The notes below the pieces were generated by a model. That model was given only the letters and a program-made list of their open reading frames with translations, ran no database searches and was not told the origin of the DNA. Position numbers and translations under genes: made by a program. Below are positions 20,226 to 29,100 of a DNA stretch of 64,000 nucleotides, one piece after another (position 1 is the stretch's first letter; the number at the start of each line of letters is the position of its first letter). The stretch spans positions 102,051 through 166,050 of the forward strand of contig NW_005178468.1 of NCBI RefSeq assembly GCF_000341285.1. The letters run 5' to 3'. This DNA comes from Galdieria sulphuraria. Its lineage: Eukaryota; Rhodophyta; Bangiophyceae; Galdieriales; Galdieriaceae.

Positions 20226-21617
20226 TCAGTCATTATTGTGTTGAGCATTTTGAAGTAAATGCTCTCTAACGGCACCTACAAAATATTGTAGACAGTGATG
20301 TAAACTGACATAATAATATTTCCTGAATACTTTCTCTCGGATTTTTGCAATAGTGACAAGAGTCAGTTTGTCTTCCAGAGAAGCAAGGGAATATAGGTTT
20401 GTTTTTCCGTTATTTGAAGCTGTTGATGAAATTTGTTTTAAAATTACGGCTACATATATCGACAACTGTTCCAAAGAGATGGCAAAAAGCATATTGTTTT
20501 TAGCCAAAGCTGCTCGCCAGCTGGTTTGAATCTTGACTGCTGCAATTTGTCTCATTACCTCCTGTATGTCGTCATTTGTTCGATGAATTCTACAAATACA
20601 TTGTTTCAAGTGATAATTTTTGTGTCCAGATGGAGTTGTATACATTCGAGGTATTTTCCTTAGGCATTGTTTTCTTCCTTGTTTGTTTGATGAACAAAAA
20701 CACTGGAAGACAAGTTTGATGTGTCGAAGACTGAAATGCTCGGCCAAGATGAGAACCATTAGTCTTCCCGAAATAGAACGAAGTTTTCTGAGATATACTA
20801 TTACTTGTTCTAATTTAAAGAGTTATAGCATGATTCACAAGTTCGAGGGTCGTGATATACTTACTTTTGCAATCGTTTATAAAGGGTCTCAAAGTTAGTG
20901 ACTCTTTATCGTCCGTTGTAGTTGCATAATCTATGGAATGTTGCAGCATAATGAGAATATTTTTCAACGCTTCTATCCGAGGTTGACATTCCTGTTGGAG
21001 ACAGTAAATTTTCCCGAAAGAGTCCCTTCTTGGTGTCGGTTTTGTATAGAATACAAACTCTTTGTGTTGAACATTATTCCATTCCATTTGATTAACGATA
21101 AGTCCGTTATCGTCTGGAATTTTGGAATAAATCTTTGAAACTGTTGTATCTACGATGTCTTTTGTTATTACCATCGGTAGTGAAACTATCCTAATTGGAA
21201 ATTACCTGGAATATTTTGAGAATTGAATTCACCTTGCTGCATTTCTTTAATCATTTTAATAGTTTGAGATAACATTTGTATCCTTTCTAAACTATATTAA
21301 AAGAATGATAGTGAAGGAAAACTCTTCTTACGTTGTCCTTTTTCATTACATCTTGAATTGTGCAACTTGTTAGGAATATAACTTACATCACAAGCCACAT
21401 CATTTTTTTCCAACGAAACTTTGAGTACCTCTAGTTCAATGAGAGAGAAAGACTGTCGTAGCCATTGTAGAACGTAAGGTATTTGATGAGATGGAATAAC
21501 ATGGTCAGAGTCAAAAAGCCTCCTAGCTTCTTCTTCTTCTTCTATAAGTTCGTCACTATCTTCTGTACTAGAAGAGTCTCTTGAAACTTTTTCCGTTCTT
21601 CTTTTGTCGTTCATCAT
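20226..21617 (-). CDS. Uncharacterised protein with an IQ-like motif
   Basis: Four exons joined by eye: 21617-21332, 21286-21206, 21158-20865 and 20809-20226 (introns of 45, 47 and 55 nt), 414 aa. Each junction keeps the frame. The N-terminus is acidic and Ser-rich (SSSTEDSDELIEEEEEARR), followed by a short coiled segment (QRIQMLSQTIKMIKEMQQGE). In the last exon IAAVKIQTSWRAALA fits the IQ calmodulin-binding pattern (IQ...R). The rest is helical. I do not recognise a family. Candidates such as a calmodulin-regulated cytoskeletal protein are speculation. The start could be either of two adjacent ATG codons at 21617 and 21614. Confidence 0.65.
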
Positions 21618-21705
21618 CTAAGAGAACAGTGAAGAATGCTGCTGTCAATTTGTAGTGAAACTTAAAGCATTTTTCTATTCAATTCTTTGTTTTGGTCGGG
21701 AAAAA

Positions 21706-22523
21706 ATGCAATTGCGCCAAAGTTATTTGTTTTTGTACAACTTTGCTTGTGCACTTGGTTGGTGCGTAGCAAGTAAATAATTTTCTAGAGAAGTTGATAT
21801 TTCTCACTCTTTTCCAAAAGGACCTACGTTATTTCTCGAGTCGGAAAGCTAGCCTCTATCGGTTATGGCGTCGAGAATACTTATTCAGTGATCAAGCAGC
21901 CTTTTATTTTTTGGCAGTGTTTTCAGTCATTAGAAATCTTACATGCAGCATTAGGAATAGTACGAAGTTCGGTTATTACAACGTTCATACAAGTTGCTTC
22001 CAGGCTTATCATTCTTTTGGCAATTGTATGTAGAGTTCCAGAAGTGCAGCTTTCGGTATTCTTTACAACGTTGACTGTAGCATGGTCCCTAGCAGAAATT
22101 CCCAGGTACCTACACTATGCACTGTCCTTAACGGGAGGCCGTACAACAGTAGCTACATGGCTACGGTAAGTATTATCTCTTTTGTCGTATTTTTCTAAGT
22201 TTTTGTCAAAAGTTATTCGGTGTTTCTTATCCTTTATCCACTGGGAGCTGGAAGTGAAATGTTACTTTTGTATAAAGCCATGCCTTATATAAGGGATAGA
22301 GGCATTTGGTCTTTGAAGTTGCCAAATAAGCTTAACTTTGCCTTTGACTTTTACAAAGTTTGTTGGGTTTTATTGTTTCTGTATTTACCAGTAAGTTGGT
22401 TGGTTACCTTTTTATATTTATACTTTTGTAACTGTGTTAAAGGGTCTACCTTTCATGTATGCACATATGTTACGCCAACGAAAAAAGTATTTAAGCAATC
22501 AACATAAAAGAAGAAGTGACTGA
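21706..22523 (+). CDS. HACD: Very-long-chain 3-hydroxyacyl-CoA dehydratase (HACD/PHS1/PAS2)
   Basis: Catalyses the dehydration step of ER fatty acid elongation. Four exons; the last three are 21849(?)-22165, 22213-22390 and 22443-22523. The first (21706-21768) reads MQLRQSYLFLYNFACALGWC, matching the first helix YL.LYN....GW of the family. Later come LEILHAALGIVRSSVI, QVASRL, AEIPRYLHYAL, ILYPLGAGSEML with the catalytic Tyr and Glu seven residues apart, SLKLPNKLNFAFDFY and the end MLRQRKKYLSNQHKRRSD. The first intron cannot be joined with a plain GT donor: a GCAAGT donor at 21769 with the acceptor at 21848 gives an open 212-aa frame, but the acceptor is uncertain. Six membrane helices are expected. 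Confidence 0.88.
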
Positions 22524-22570
22524 GGAGTCATTAAAAGTAATAAACTATGTGAGAATGCAGTTTTCCATCA

Positions 22571-24103
22571 ATGTGGGTCAGTTTGATTCTGTATGCTAGT
22601 CTTGGTTTTCTTTTTCACCAACTTTGGCAGTATTCCTTGTATCTTGCTTTTATATTATTTGTATTGCACCTCGTATTACTTTCCTTTTTGAAAAGTGAAC
22701 CAGTCTGCAGGTACTCGAAACTTTTGAATTTAAGGTTCAGAGCTTACAGAAATTGTGTTCAAGTGGGGAGAAGATAGCTGCTGTCGTTGTCTTGGGTGAT
22801 CTAGAACGAAGTCCACGTATCGTCAATCAAGCCGTCTGTTTATCTCGTTGTGGTTGGCTTGTAGATCTTGTCGGCTTTGTGGATGCCAAAAAAGGAAGTT
22901 CCGTATATTCTAACGAACGAGTGTGTGTAATATCTTTGAAACCCTTCTTCCATACACAGAAACGTTTCAAGTTGCTTTACGCAATTACAGCGTTGTTGGT
23001 TGCACTAGAAAGGTTTATTCTCCTTATTTATCGTCTGTGTTGTTTCCAAAGACCCCACTATTCGTTGATATTGGTACAGAATCCACCAAGCGTGCCTACT
23101 TTAGCAGTTGCGTGGTTTGCATCACGTTTTATTCATAGAGCTGCATTTGTTATTGACTGGCATAACTTTGGCTATACGATGATGCAGATTTCTCATGCTC
23201 CAAATATCCTCGTGAGTTTGGCAAAAGCTTACGAACGCTATTTTGGACAACTTGCAACAGCGAATTTTTGTGTTTGTGCTGCTGCTCAAAATTTTCTCCA
23301 AAAATATTGGAATATAACAAGTGTTTTATTATATGACTGTCCAACGGAACGATTCCGAAACTCTACCAGAGATATCAATAGATTACACCTGAAACAATTG
23401 TATATATCGACATTAGAGAAGCTTCAGTTATCATGCGATAGGACAGAACCTTCAGAAAGTAATTTTCCTTTGGTAGCCATTTCATCTACCAGTTGGACGC
23501 CTGATGAAAATATGCATTTGTTGCTTGATGTTTGTATCGAATTGGATCGACGCTGTGCTCTGAAGTTTTCTGGTACTATTGAAAAAACTGTTGCAAGTCC
23601 AAAGTTATATATTTTAATTACGGGAAGGGGACCTCAAAGAGCTTCCTTTGTCAGTCGTCTTTTGAAATTGAATTTGCAGTACATTTTAGTGGATACTGTT
23701 TGGCTACAATGGGAGGAATACGTTCAGCTATTGAAAACTGCTGACTTTGGTATTTCATTACATTTTTCATCTTCTGGCATCGATCTTCCCATGAAAGTAA
23801 GAGGAAAAATATTTCATAGTTTGTACTTTTCTTTTTTACGTTTAGGTTGTCGATATGTTTGCTTGTGGTTTACCCGTTTTATCTTATCGCTATGGATGCA
23901 TTGATGAATTGATACATCAAGGAAAGAATGGATTGTTGTTTGAGAATGCCGACGAATTGTGTGATATTTTGTTCAATTTACTTAGTGTAGAAGGTATTCC
24001 AATATTATCTAATATGCGTGAGTATTTAAAAGCCAATCCGCTGCCTATTTGGGAAGATGAATGGCTGCGCACTGCCAAACCAGTGTTGGAAAGTATCACT
24101 TGA
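22571..24103 (+). CDS. ALG1: Chitobiosyldiphosphodolichol beta-1,4-mannosyltransferase ALG1
   Basis: ALG1 adds the first mannose to GlcNAc2-PP-dolichol on the cytosolic face of the ER, in N-glycan assembly. Exons are 22571-22702, 22750-23796 and 23846-24103, 478 aa. Residues 1-40 form the N-terminal membrane anchor. The catalytic part begins VVVLGDLERSPRIVNQA, typical for ALG1, and contains LILVQNPPSVPTL, IDWHNFGY, and the GT-B C-terminal signature SGIDLPMK-VVDMFACGLPV, interrupted by a 49-nt intron, followed by NGLLFEN. The first intron uses a GTCTGC donor. It lies on the same strand as HACD, 47 bp after its stop; both proteins act at the ER. Confidence 0.95.
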
Positions 24104-24297
24104 TAGTCTTGTTGAGGTAAAAATTTGTAGACGATATGTATCGGAAAGAAACCAGTTCCTAAGATGTTTCAGAATACGAAATGGAAACATTTGCAAATGA
24201 TTAGAACGTTCGTCGTTGATCGATGTATTAAGATCGTCTCGGCTCAAATCACAAAAACTGAGCGAGACAAAGTAGAAACACATCTCTATTGTTTGTT

Positions 24298-25627
24298 ATG
24301 TCTCTAGACGATTTTATTCAGAACTGCAGCGTTTTTCTGAGAGAAAGACGTGGAAAGGAGTTATCCAACTGCCTATCCATGTATAATGCCTCTTTGAGAC
24401 AAGTCTCGTCTCATTGGAGACAGAACTTATCTTTGAAAGGAAAGTTACCAAGTCCTTATGATGACTTGATCTTACAAGTTATTGCCGCTGCTGCACACTT
24501 TGAAACTCAGATAGAAACTTGCTTTACTTTTCTCGCCGAGACCTTTCGAATACTTTGTAGTTTTCTCAGAGAAGAAAAGTCTTGGATTATTTCTGTGCTC
24601 TTGAAGTTATCAAAGGAGCTTCGACAGATTGCAGAAAAAGTATTGTGTCATCTTTTAGTTGGACTATTTGCTTACAGAGGACTTCAGGTAGACGCGAATC
24701 AGCAAAAGGACGTGACTAGTTCTAAAAGATTAGAAGAGACCGAATCTCTCTTAAAAAGAGCATACTCTTTGGTTGTGAATGATCGTTTGGCTGCAGAAGA
24801 TTCGAAAAAAATGGCTTCACTAGAATTGGTGAATCAGCTATTTCGTATTTATTTCAAATTGAATACGGTTCATCTTTGTCGAAGTCTAATTAGACAAGTG
24901 GAAGGACCAAGTAAGTCAAGGCTGAATTTTCTTCTCAACTTACAACAAACGTAATCAATAAGGTTTTCCGTCCTTTGAACTTTTTCCTATCACTCATCAA
25001 GTCACTTTTTGTTTCTTTGCTGGTAGGCTTCGTCTCTTTGATGATGACTTCAAAGCTACAGAACAACATCTTGGATTTGCTTTTCGCAACTGTCCACAAA
25101 GATATTGGAAAAGTCGTCGACAGATATTAATGTATTTAATACCTGCTAGAATTGTCCTAGGAAAGCTACCGTCTACTGAGTTGATCCACAAATATCATTT
25201 GAGTCAGTATTATGGAAGACTAGTTCGTTGTGTTCGTATTGGAGATGTGGCTGGAGTCGATGCTTCACTTGAGCAATGGGAGGAATTTTTTATCCGTCGG
25301 GGTGTCTATTTTGTTTTGGAACATTTGAAGTTGATTGCTCTTAGAGTTTTATTTAAACGAATTTATCAATTGCTGGGTTCGACTAGGTTGAAATTACCTG
25401 ATTTGCAATGTGCATTGAAAGTGGCAGGATATGAAATGGATATAGATGAACTTGAATGTTGCTTAGCCAACCTCATTTATCAAGGTTATATCAAGTGAGT
25501 TGGTATTCATAATAGAAATTAATATTCAAATAATATTTTTAGGGGTTATATTGCTCACCAAAGACAAATTCTGGTTGTAAGTAAAGTGGATCCTTTTCCA
25601 CATCTAAAGAATGTCGTTGCAAAGTGA
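24298..25627 (+). CDS. PCID2: PCI-domain protein PCID2 / Thp1 (TREX-2 complex)
   Basis: PCID2/Thp1 is the PCI-domain subunit of TREX-2, which couples transcription to mRNA export at nuclear pores. Exons are 24298-24910, 24963-25494 and 25543-25627 (introns of 52 and 48 nt), 409 aa. The C-terminal half follows animal PCID2 closely: DDFKATEQHLGFAFRNC, QILMYLIPARIVLGKLPSTE, LIHKYHLSQY, EFFIRRGVYFVLEHLKLIALR, and after the last junction GYIKGYIAHQRQILVVSKVD and PFPHL. The start is ATG 24298. The N-terminal half is helical TPR/PCI-like repeats. Its partner genes (Sac3, Dss1) are not in the window. Confidence 0.93.
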
Positions 25628-25716
25628 AAGATGCTTTTGACAAATTGTTTTGAAAATGGACTCTTCAGTTGACTTTTGGAAACCGAGTCTAAGTTACCGC
25701 CAATTGTCAGTTGAGG

Positions 25717-27684
25717 ATGAATAGCAAGTTTTTTACGCTTGTTTCTATAGTTACTGTACTTTGGAACTTAATTACTTGTATTATTCTTTTGGAAAGAATA
25801 TACCTCGGTGCTGAGAGAGATTTGTTGCAGTTACAACGGGCGTTGGTTAGAGTCCGTTCAAGCAAGACTCCTAAGACACCTCTATGGTCAAGAAAATACC
25901 AGATTCCTTTGAAGATGGGTCAAGGTTGGTATGGTTGGCCTCCTCGCTGCATCAAGTTGTCACACCTGGAACCAACAAGTGTCCAACTGTATATACGTAT
26001 CCTGGACGAGAAGGTTGGTTTCATCTGCGATCTTTATGAACAGCAAAGGGGCTTTATTGAGAGAAAGTTTGTTAGTTCTTGTCAGCCAAACGCTGCACCG
26101 AGAAACCTTTCCTGCTTTAACTGTGGGTTTGAATTTTTAAAGTTTGATTTGCCTTGGCAAGGCAATTACAAAGTTATTGTTAAAGGTACAACCAAGTCAG
26201 ATACCTGTTGTTTGATCTTTTCAACTCCTGGTGATAATAACAACTGGATCAATGATCCTTCTTTCCAAGTTTTTGGTACACCTTTACTACGCCACTGGTT
26301 AGGTTTATCATCAACAAGGACGTTGAAATATTGGATGCCACTTTATTCGAATGGTTACGACGTGGATTGTGTCGTGAATCATAGTTGTGGTTTGTTATTG
26401 GGACGTTTGCAGTCGTCTTTTGGAGACCCTCAGTCCTTTGGGAAGTCAGATCTATTCGGTGTCTTGCAGCCCATTTGGATAGCAAATAACTTGAGAGCTG
26501 ACATAAACTTTTTATGTATTGAAATGAATGTTCAGAGCTTATCAAATGTGCGATCTCTTAATTGTTTCATGGTTATTTATGGAACAACTTCTCAAATGCG
26601 TCGTCAAAATTTTGTATTGGATCTTGTTTGCTTAAGAGACTATAGCAAATTGGTCTTGCAATTGAAGGTTGACAGATCCGATCCATTTCTTTATTTGGCA
26701 TTGGTGAAGAATGCTTCTTCAGATGATGCTGTAAAAGTGACCAATATACGAATACAACCTAAGCAGAGCCTTGTCGCAAATGTCTCAGAAAATGTATGGA
26801 GAGCGCCTTGTCTTATGAATGACTATACCAACGATATATTTACTATTTCTCGTTGGAGAAAGCCCAATAAGTCAGAATTAACTTTAGCCATACCATTATC
26901 GATGCATAGAATGTTTATTCTAAAGGAATTGTTGAAGTTCTACAAGACAGGACCAGTTGTCGCAGTCATTGCTATACAAAGTGAACAGGAAAAAAAGGAA
27001 CTGTTGGAATACTTATCAATAATTCCTAATAACATGAGAATGAACGTTGAATTTGTAATAGTTCTTATTTCTCCATGGAAAGACCGATTTCCCATTAATC
27101 AACTTCGAAATATAGCATTGAAATATACAACGACAGATTTTGTTTGTGTCTTAGACGTAGATACATTTCCAGTTTCTTCTGCGTTTACAGCATTTCCACA
27201 AATAATGGAAAAGGAACCGGAATTGTTACCCATGAATAGGAAACGATGCCTTGTCGTAACCAATTGGATTGCATCGGACTCGGAACAACTTGTCTATCCT
27301 AGTGTGGAAGATTTGAAATCCAAATACCTAAAAACCTGGTTTCCTTACTGTGAAGCCTCTCAAAGTCCGATTTCATTTCGACGCTGGCTTTATGATAACA
27401 ACTCGTATTTTGTTTCCTTTAGACCCAACTTCGAACCTTACTGTATTATGAGAACTCGAGACTTTATTTTATTCGATGAACGTTTTCATGGCTATGGTTT
27501 TAATAAGGTATCCTGGGCTCTCGAAGCAACTCTACAAGGAGTAGAGTTTCTAGTTGACAATCGCTTCTTTGTGTTACACAAGGATCATCCTACTCAACTT
27601 GTGGAAAATTCTCTCCAATATTGCATGAACTGGATACTTTACTATGCTTTTGTCAACGAAAAATTATTTGAAACAACTCAATAA
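25717..27684 (+). CDS. Type II membrane glycosyltransferase, GT49-like
   Basis: A 655-aa intronless protein from ATG 25717. Residues 5-28 are a signal anchor (FFTLVSIVTVLWNLITCIIL), predicting a Golgi or ER type II enzyme. Residues about 40-380 form a Cys-containing lumenal region I do not recognise. The last 250 residues look like family GT49 (LARGE C-terminal domain, B4GAT1): PINQLRNIALKYTTTDFVC, the DxD motif in LDVDTFPVS, FEPYCIMRTRDFILFDERFH, GYGFNKVSWALE and a final VLHKDHPTQ. GT49 enzymes usually add glucuronic acid or GlcNAc to glycans; the acceptor here is unknown. Its stop is 8 bp from that of the convergent small gene. Confidence 0.8.
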   Translation: MNSKFFTLVSIVTVLWNLITCIILLERIYLGAERDLLQLQRALVRVRSSKTPKTPLWSRKYQIPLKMGQGWYGWPPRCIKLSHLEPTSVQLYIRILDEKVGFICDLYEQQRGFIERKFVSSCQPNAAPRNLSCFNCGFEFLKFDLPWQGNYKVIVKGTTKSDTCCLIFSTPGDNNNWINDPSFQVFGTPLLRHWLGLSSTRTLKYWMPLYSNGYDVDCVVNHSCGLLLGRLQSSFGDPQSFGKSDLFGVLQPIWIANNLRADINFLCIEMNVQSLSNVRSLNCFMVIYGTTSQMRRQNFVLDLVCLRDYSKLVLQLKVDRSDPFLYLALVKNASSDDAVKVTNIRIQPKQSLVANVSENVWRAPCLMNDYTNDIFTISRWRKPNKSELTLAIPLSMHRMFILKELLKFYKTGPVVAVIAIQSEQEKKELLEYLSIIPNNMRMNVEFVIVLISPWKDRFPINQLRNIALKYTTTDFVCVLDVDTFPVSSAFTAFPQIMEKEPELLPMNRKRCLVVTNWIASDSEQLVYPSVEDLKSKYLKTWFPYCEASQSPISFRRWLYDNNSYFVSFRPNFEPYCIMRTRDFILFDERFHGYGFNKVSWALEATLQGVEFLVDNRFFVLHKDHPTQLVENSLQYCMNWILYYAFVNEKLFETTQ

Positions 27685-27692
27685 ATAGGAGT

Positions 27693-28023
27693 TCAGCCAA
27701 GTCGTCTTTTCGCAACCTGTTCCAGCTTGAAAGGGTCGTTAAAACTTGTCTCCGGCCAACGTAAGCGAACACATTCCATTATTTTGGTGGCTTCTCCCTT
27801 TAACTTTTGTTCTATGCCAGGAGTTTCCATTCGGTCACTATACACCTAGATGGAAATAATTTAGAGAATAACCTTTGACTAGAAATAAAGTGCAGACCTT
27901 GTATATACGTCGCACCTTTTCTCTAACCTTTACTGCCTTTCTTTTATTTGGAATCAGTCTAGATATTTGTTTGAGTTCCTCTAACTGCCGAACAAGACTC
28001 AGCCAGGATGATCCAGTAACCAT
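27693..28023 (-). CDS. Small basic protein, possibly LYR-like
   Basis: Two exons, 28023-27898 and 27845-27693, joined over a 52-nt intron with a GTCTGC donor (phase 0), 92 aa. It is helical and basic: SLVRQLEELKQISRLIPNKR, KAVKVREKVRRIYK-VYSDRM. The pattern of an early L-x-R, a middle run of Arg/Lys and a three-helix length recalls LYR-motif proteins of mitochondria, but the LYR tripeptide itself is absent. Both exons stay open and the splice is clean, so I think it is a real gene of unknown function. Confidence 0.6.
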
Positions 28024-28069
28024 TTTGGACAACTGATAAATTTGTATTCACAATTTTGACTGATCGAAA

Positions 28070-28369
28070 ATGAAGTCAACCCACTGTACTACTACTCATA
28101 CTACTACGCAAACCATAACGGAAACTTCAAGAGTGCTCAAGTTGGACCTTACAAAGAAACCTAGAAAAAAAGTTCGTTGGACACCGGACACTCACGACAA
28201 TGAGAGAGAGAACCGTCGCAAGTCTAAAATTTGTTGTATATATCATAAGCGTCGGAGTCCAGATGAGTCTTCCAGTAGCGACTCCAGCAGTTGTAGTGTT
28301 GAGGACGAAGAGCGCAACTTCTCAGAGAATAACTGGACCAATTCTGATAAGGAAAACCAACGACTATGA
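28070..28369 (+). CDS. PPP1R11: Protein phosphatase 1 inhibitor-3 (PPP1R11/Ypi1)
   Basis: A 99-aa hydrophilic protein that binds and regulates PP1 catalytic subunit. The conserved block is KKVRWTPDTHDNE, in which KVRW is the RVxF-type PP1 docking motif, followed by ENRRKSKICCIYHKRR as in inhibitor-3 (NRRSSKCCCIYEKPR). A Thr-rich N-terminus and an acidic Ser-rich tail flank it, as in homologues. No intron. The gap to the divergent small gene is only 46 bp between start codons. Confidence 0.9.
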   Translation: MKSTHCTTTHTTTQTITETSRVLKLDLTKKPRKKVRWTPDTHDNERENRRKSKICCIYHKRRSPDESSSSDSSSCSVEDEERNFSENNWTNSDKENQRL

Positions 28370-28407
28370 CTGTGACGAGAAGGAAGCAGAAATTTATTGC
28401 AAAGTTG

Positions 28408-29100
28408 TTACAACTCTACATGAAAAGGTTCCTCGACAGCTAATACTCCACTATCGACAATAACAACGTCTTCAATAGGCTTATCTCTACTATCGGTAGC
28501 CAACTGTTCGATTTGCTTTATCACTTCCATACCTTCAAGTACTTGACCAAAAACAACGTGTCTTCCATCTAACCAGGGTGTAACTACAGTTGTTATGAAG
28601 AATTGAGAGCCATTAGTATCCCTGCAGAGTTTCTATGAGTCAATCCAAGTGACCTCGTTACAAAAATACCTTCCTGCGTTAGCCATAGAGACACGTCCTG
28701 GAACGGAATGTTTTATTTTGAAATTTTCATCTGGAAATCGTTCACCATATATACTTTTTCCACCCGTACCATCTCCCTTTGTAAAGTCACCTCCTTGAAT
28801 CATAAAGTTTTTAATCACTCGATGAAATATACTTCCTTTGTAACCAAAACCGCGCTCATTAGTTGCAAGTTGCTTAAAGTTTTCCACAGTTTTTGGCGTA
28901 GTGTTACCGAATAAGCCGATAGTGATCCTTCCTAAAGGTTTGCCACCGACTTGAATATCAAAATACACCTTGTCGCCGTAAGCGTCTATTTAGACAAGTA
29001 ACTTGAACGAGCCTACTTTATCTGTTATTTTGGGGCTTTTTCCTCCATCAACAAGTGTAAAGGCTACAAAAATAAAAATACACAAAATAAGTCGCTTCAT
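28408..29100 (-). CDS. PPIB: ER-type cyclophilin (peptidyl-prolyl isomerase B-like)
   Basis: A secretory cyclophilin. Exons are 29100-29017, 28968-28670 and 28621-28408 (two 48-nt introns), 198 aa. Exon 1 codes a signal peptide ([20 protein letters not shown]). The isomerase domain has the active-site residues FHRVI (Arg), [34 protein letters not shown] across the second junction (Gln, Phe) and [12 protein letters not shown] (Trp, His). The C-terminus ends FHVEL, close to an H/KDEL-type ER retention signal. Its ATG overlaps the stop of the upstream TFIIIC-like gene (ATGA, 29100-29097), so the two genes share no spacer at all. Confidence 0.93.

Noticed and set aside
22571-22777. Separate small membrane protein upstream of ALG1
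   Set aside because: A phase-0 intron (22703-22749) joins it to ALG1, where it supplies the expected N-terminal membrane anchor.
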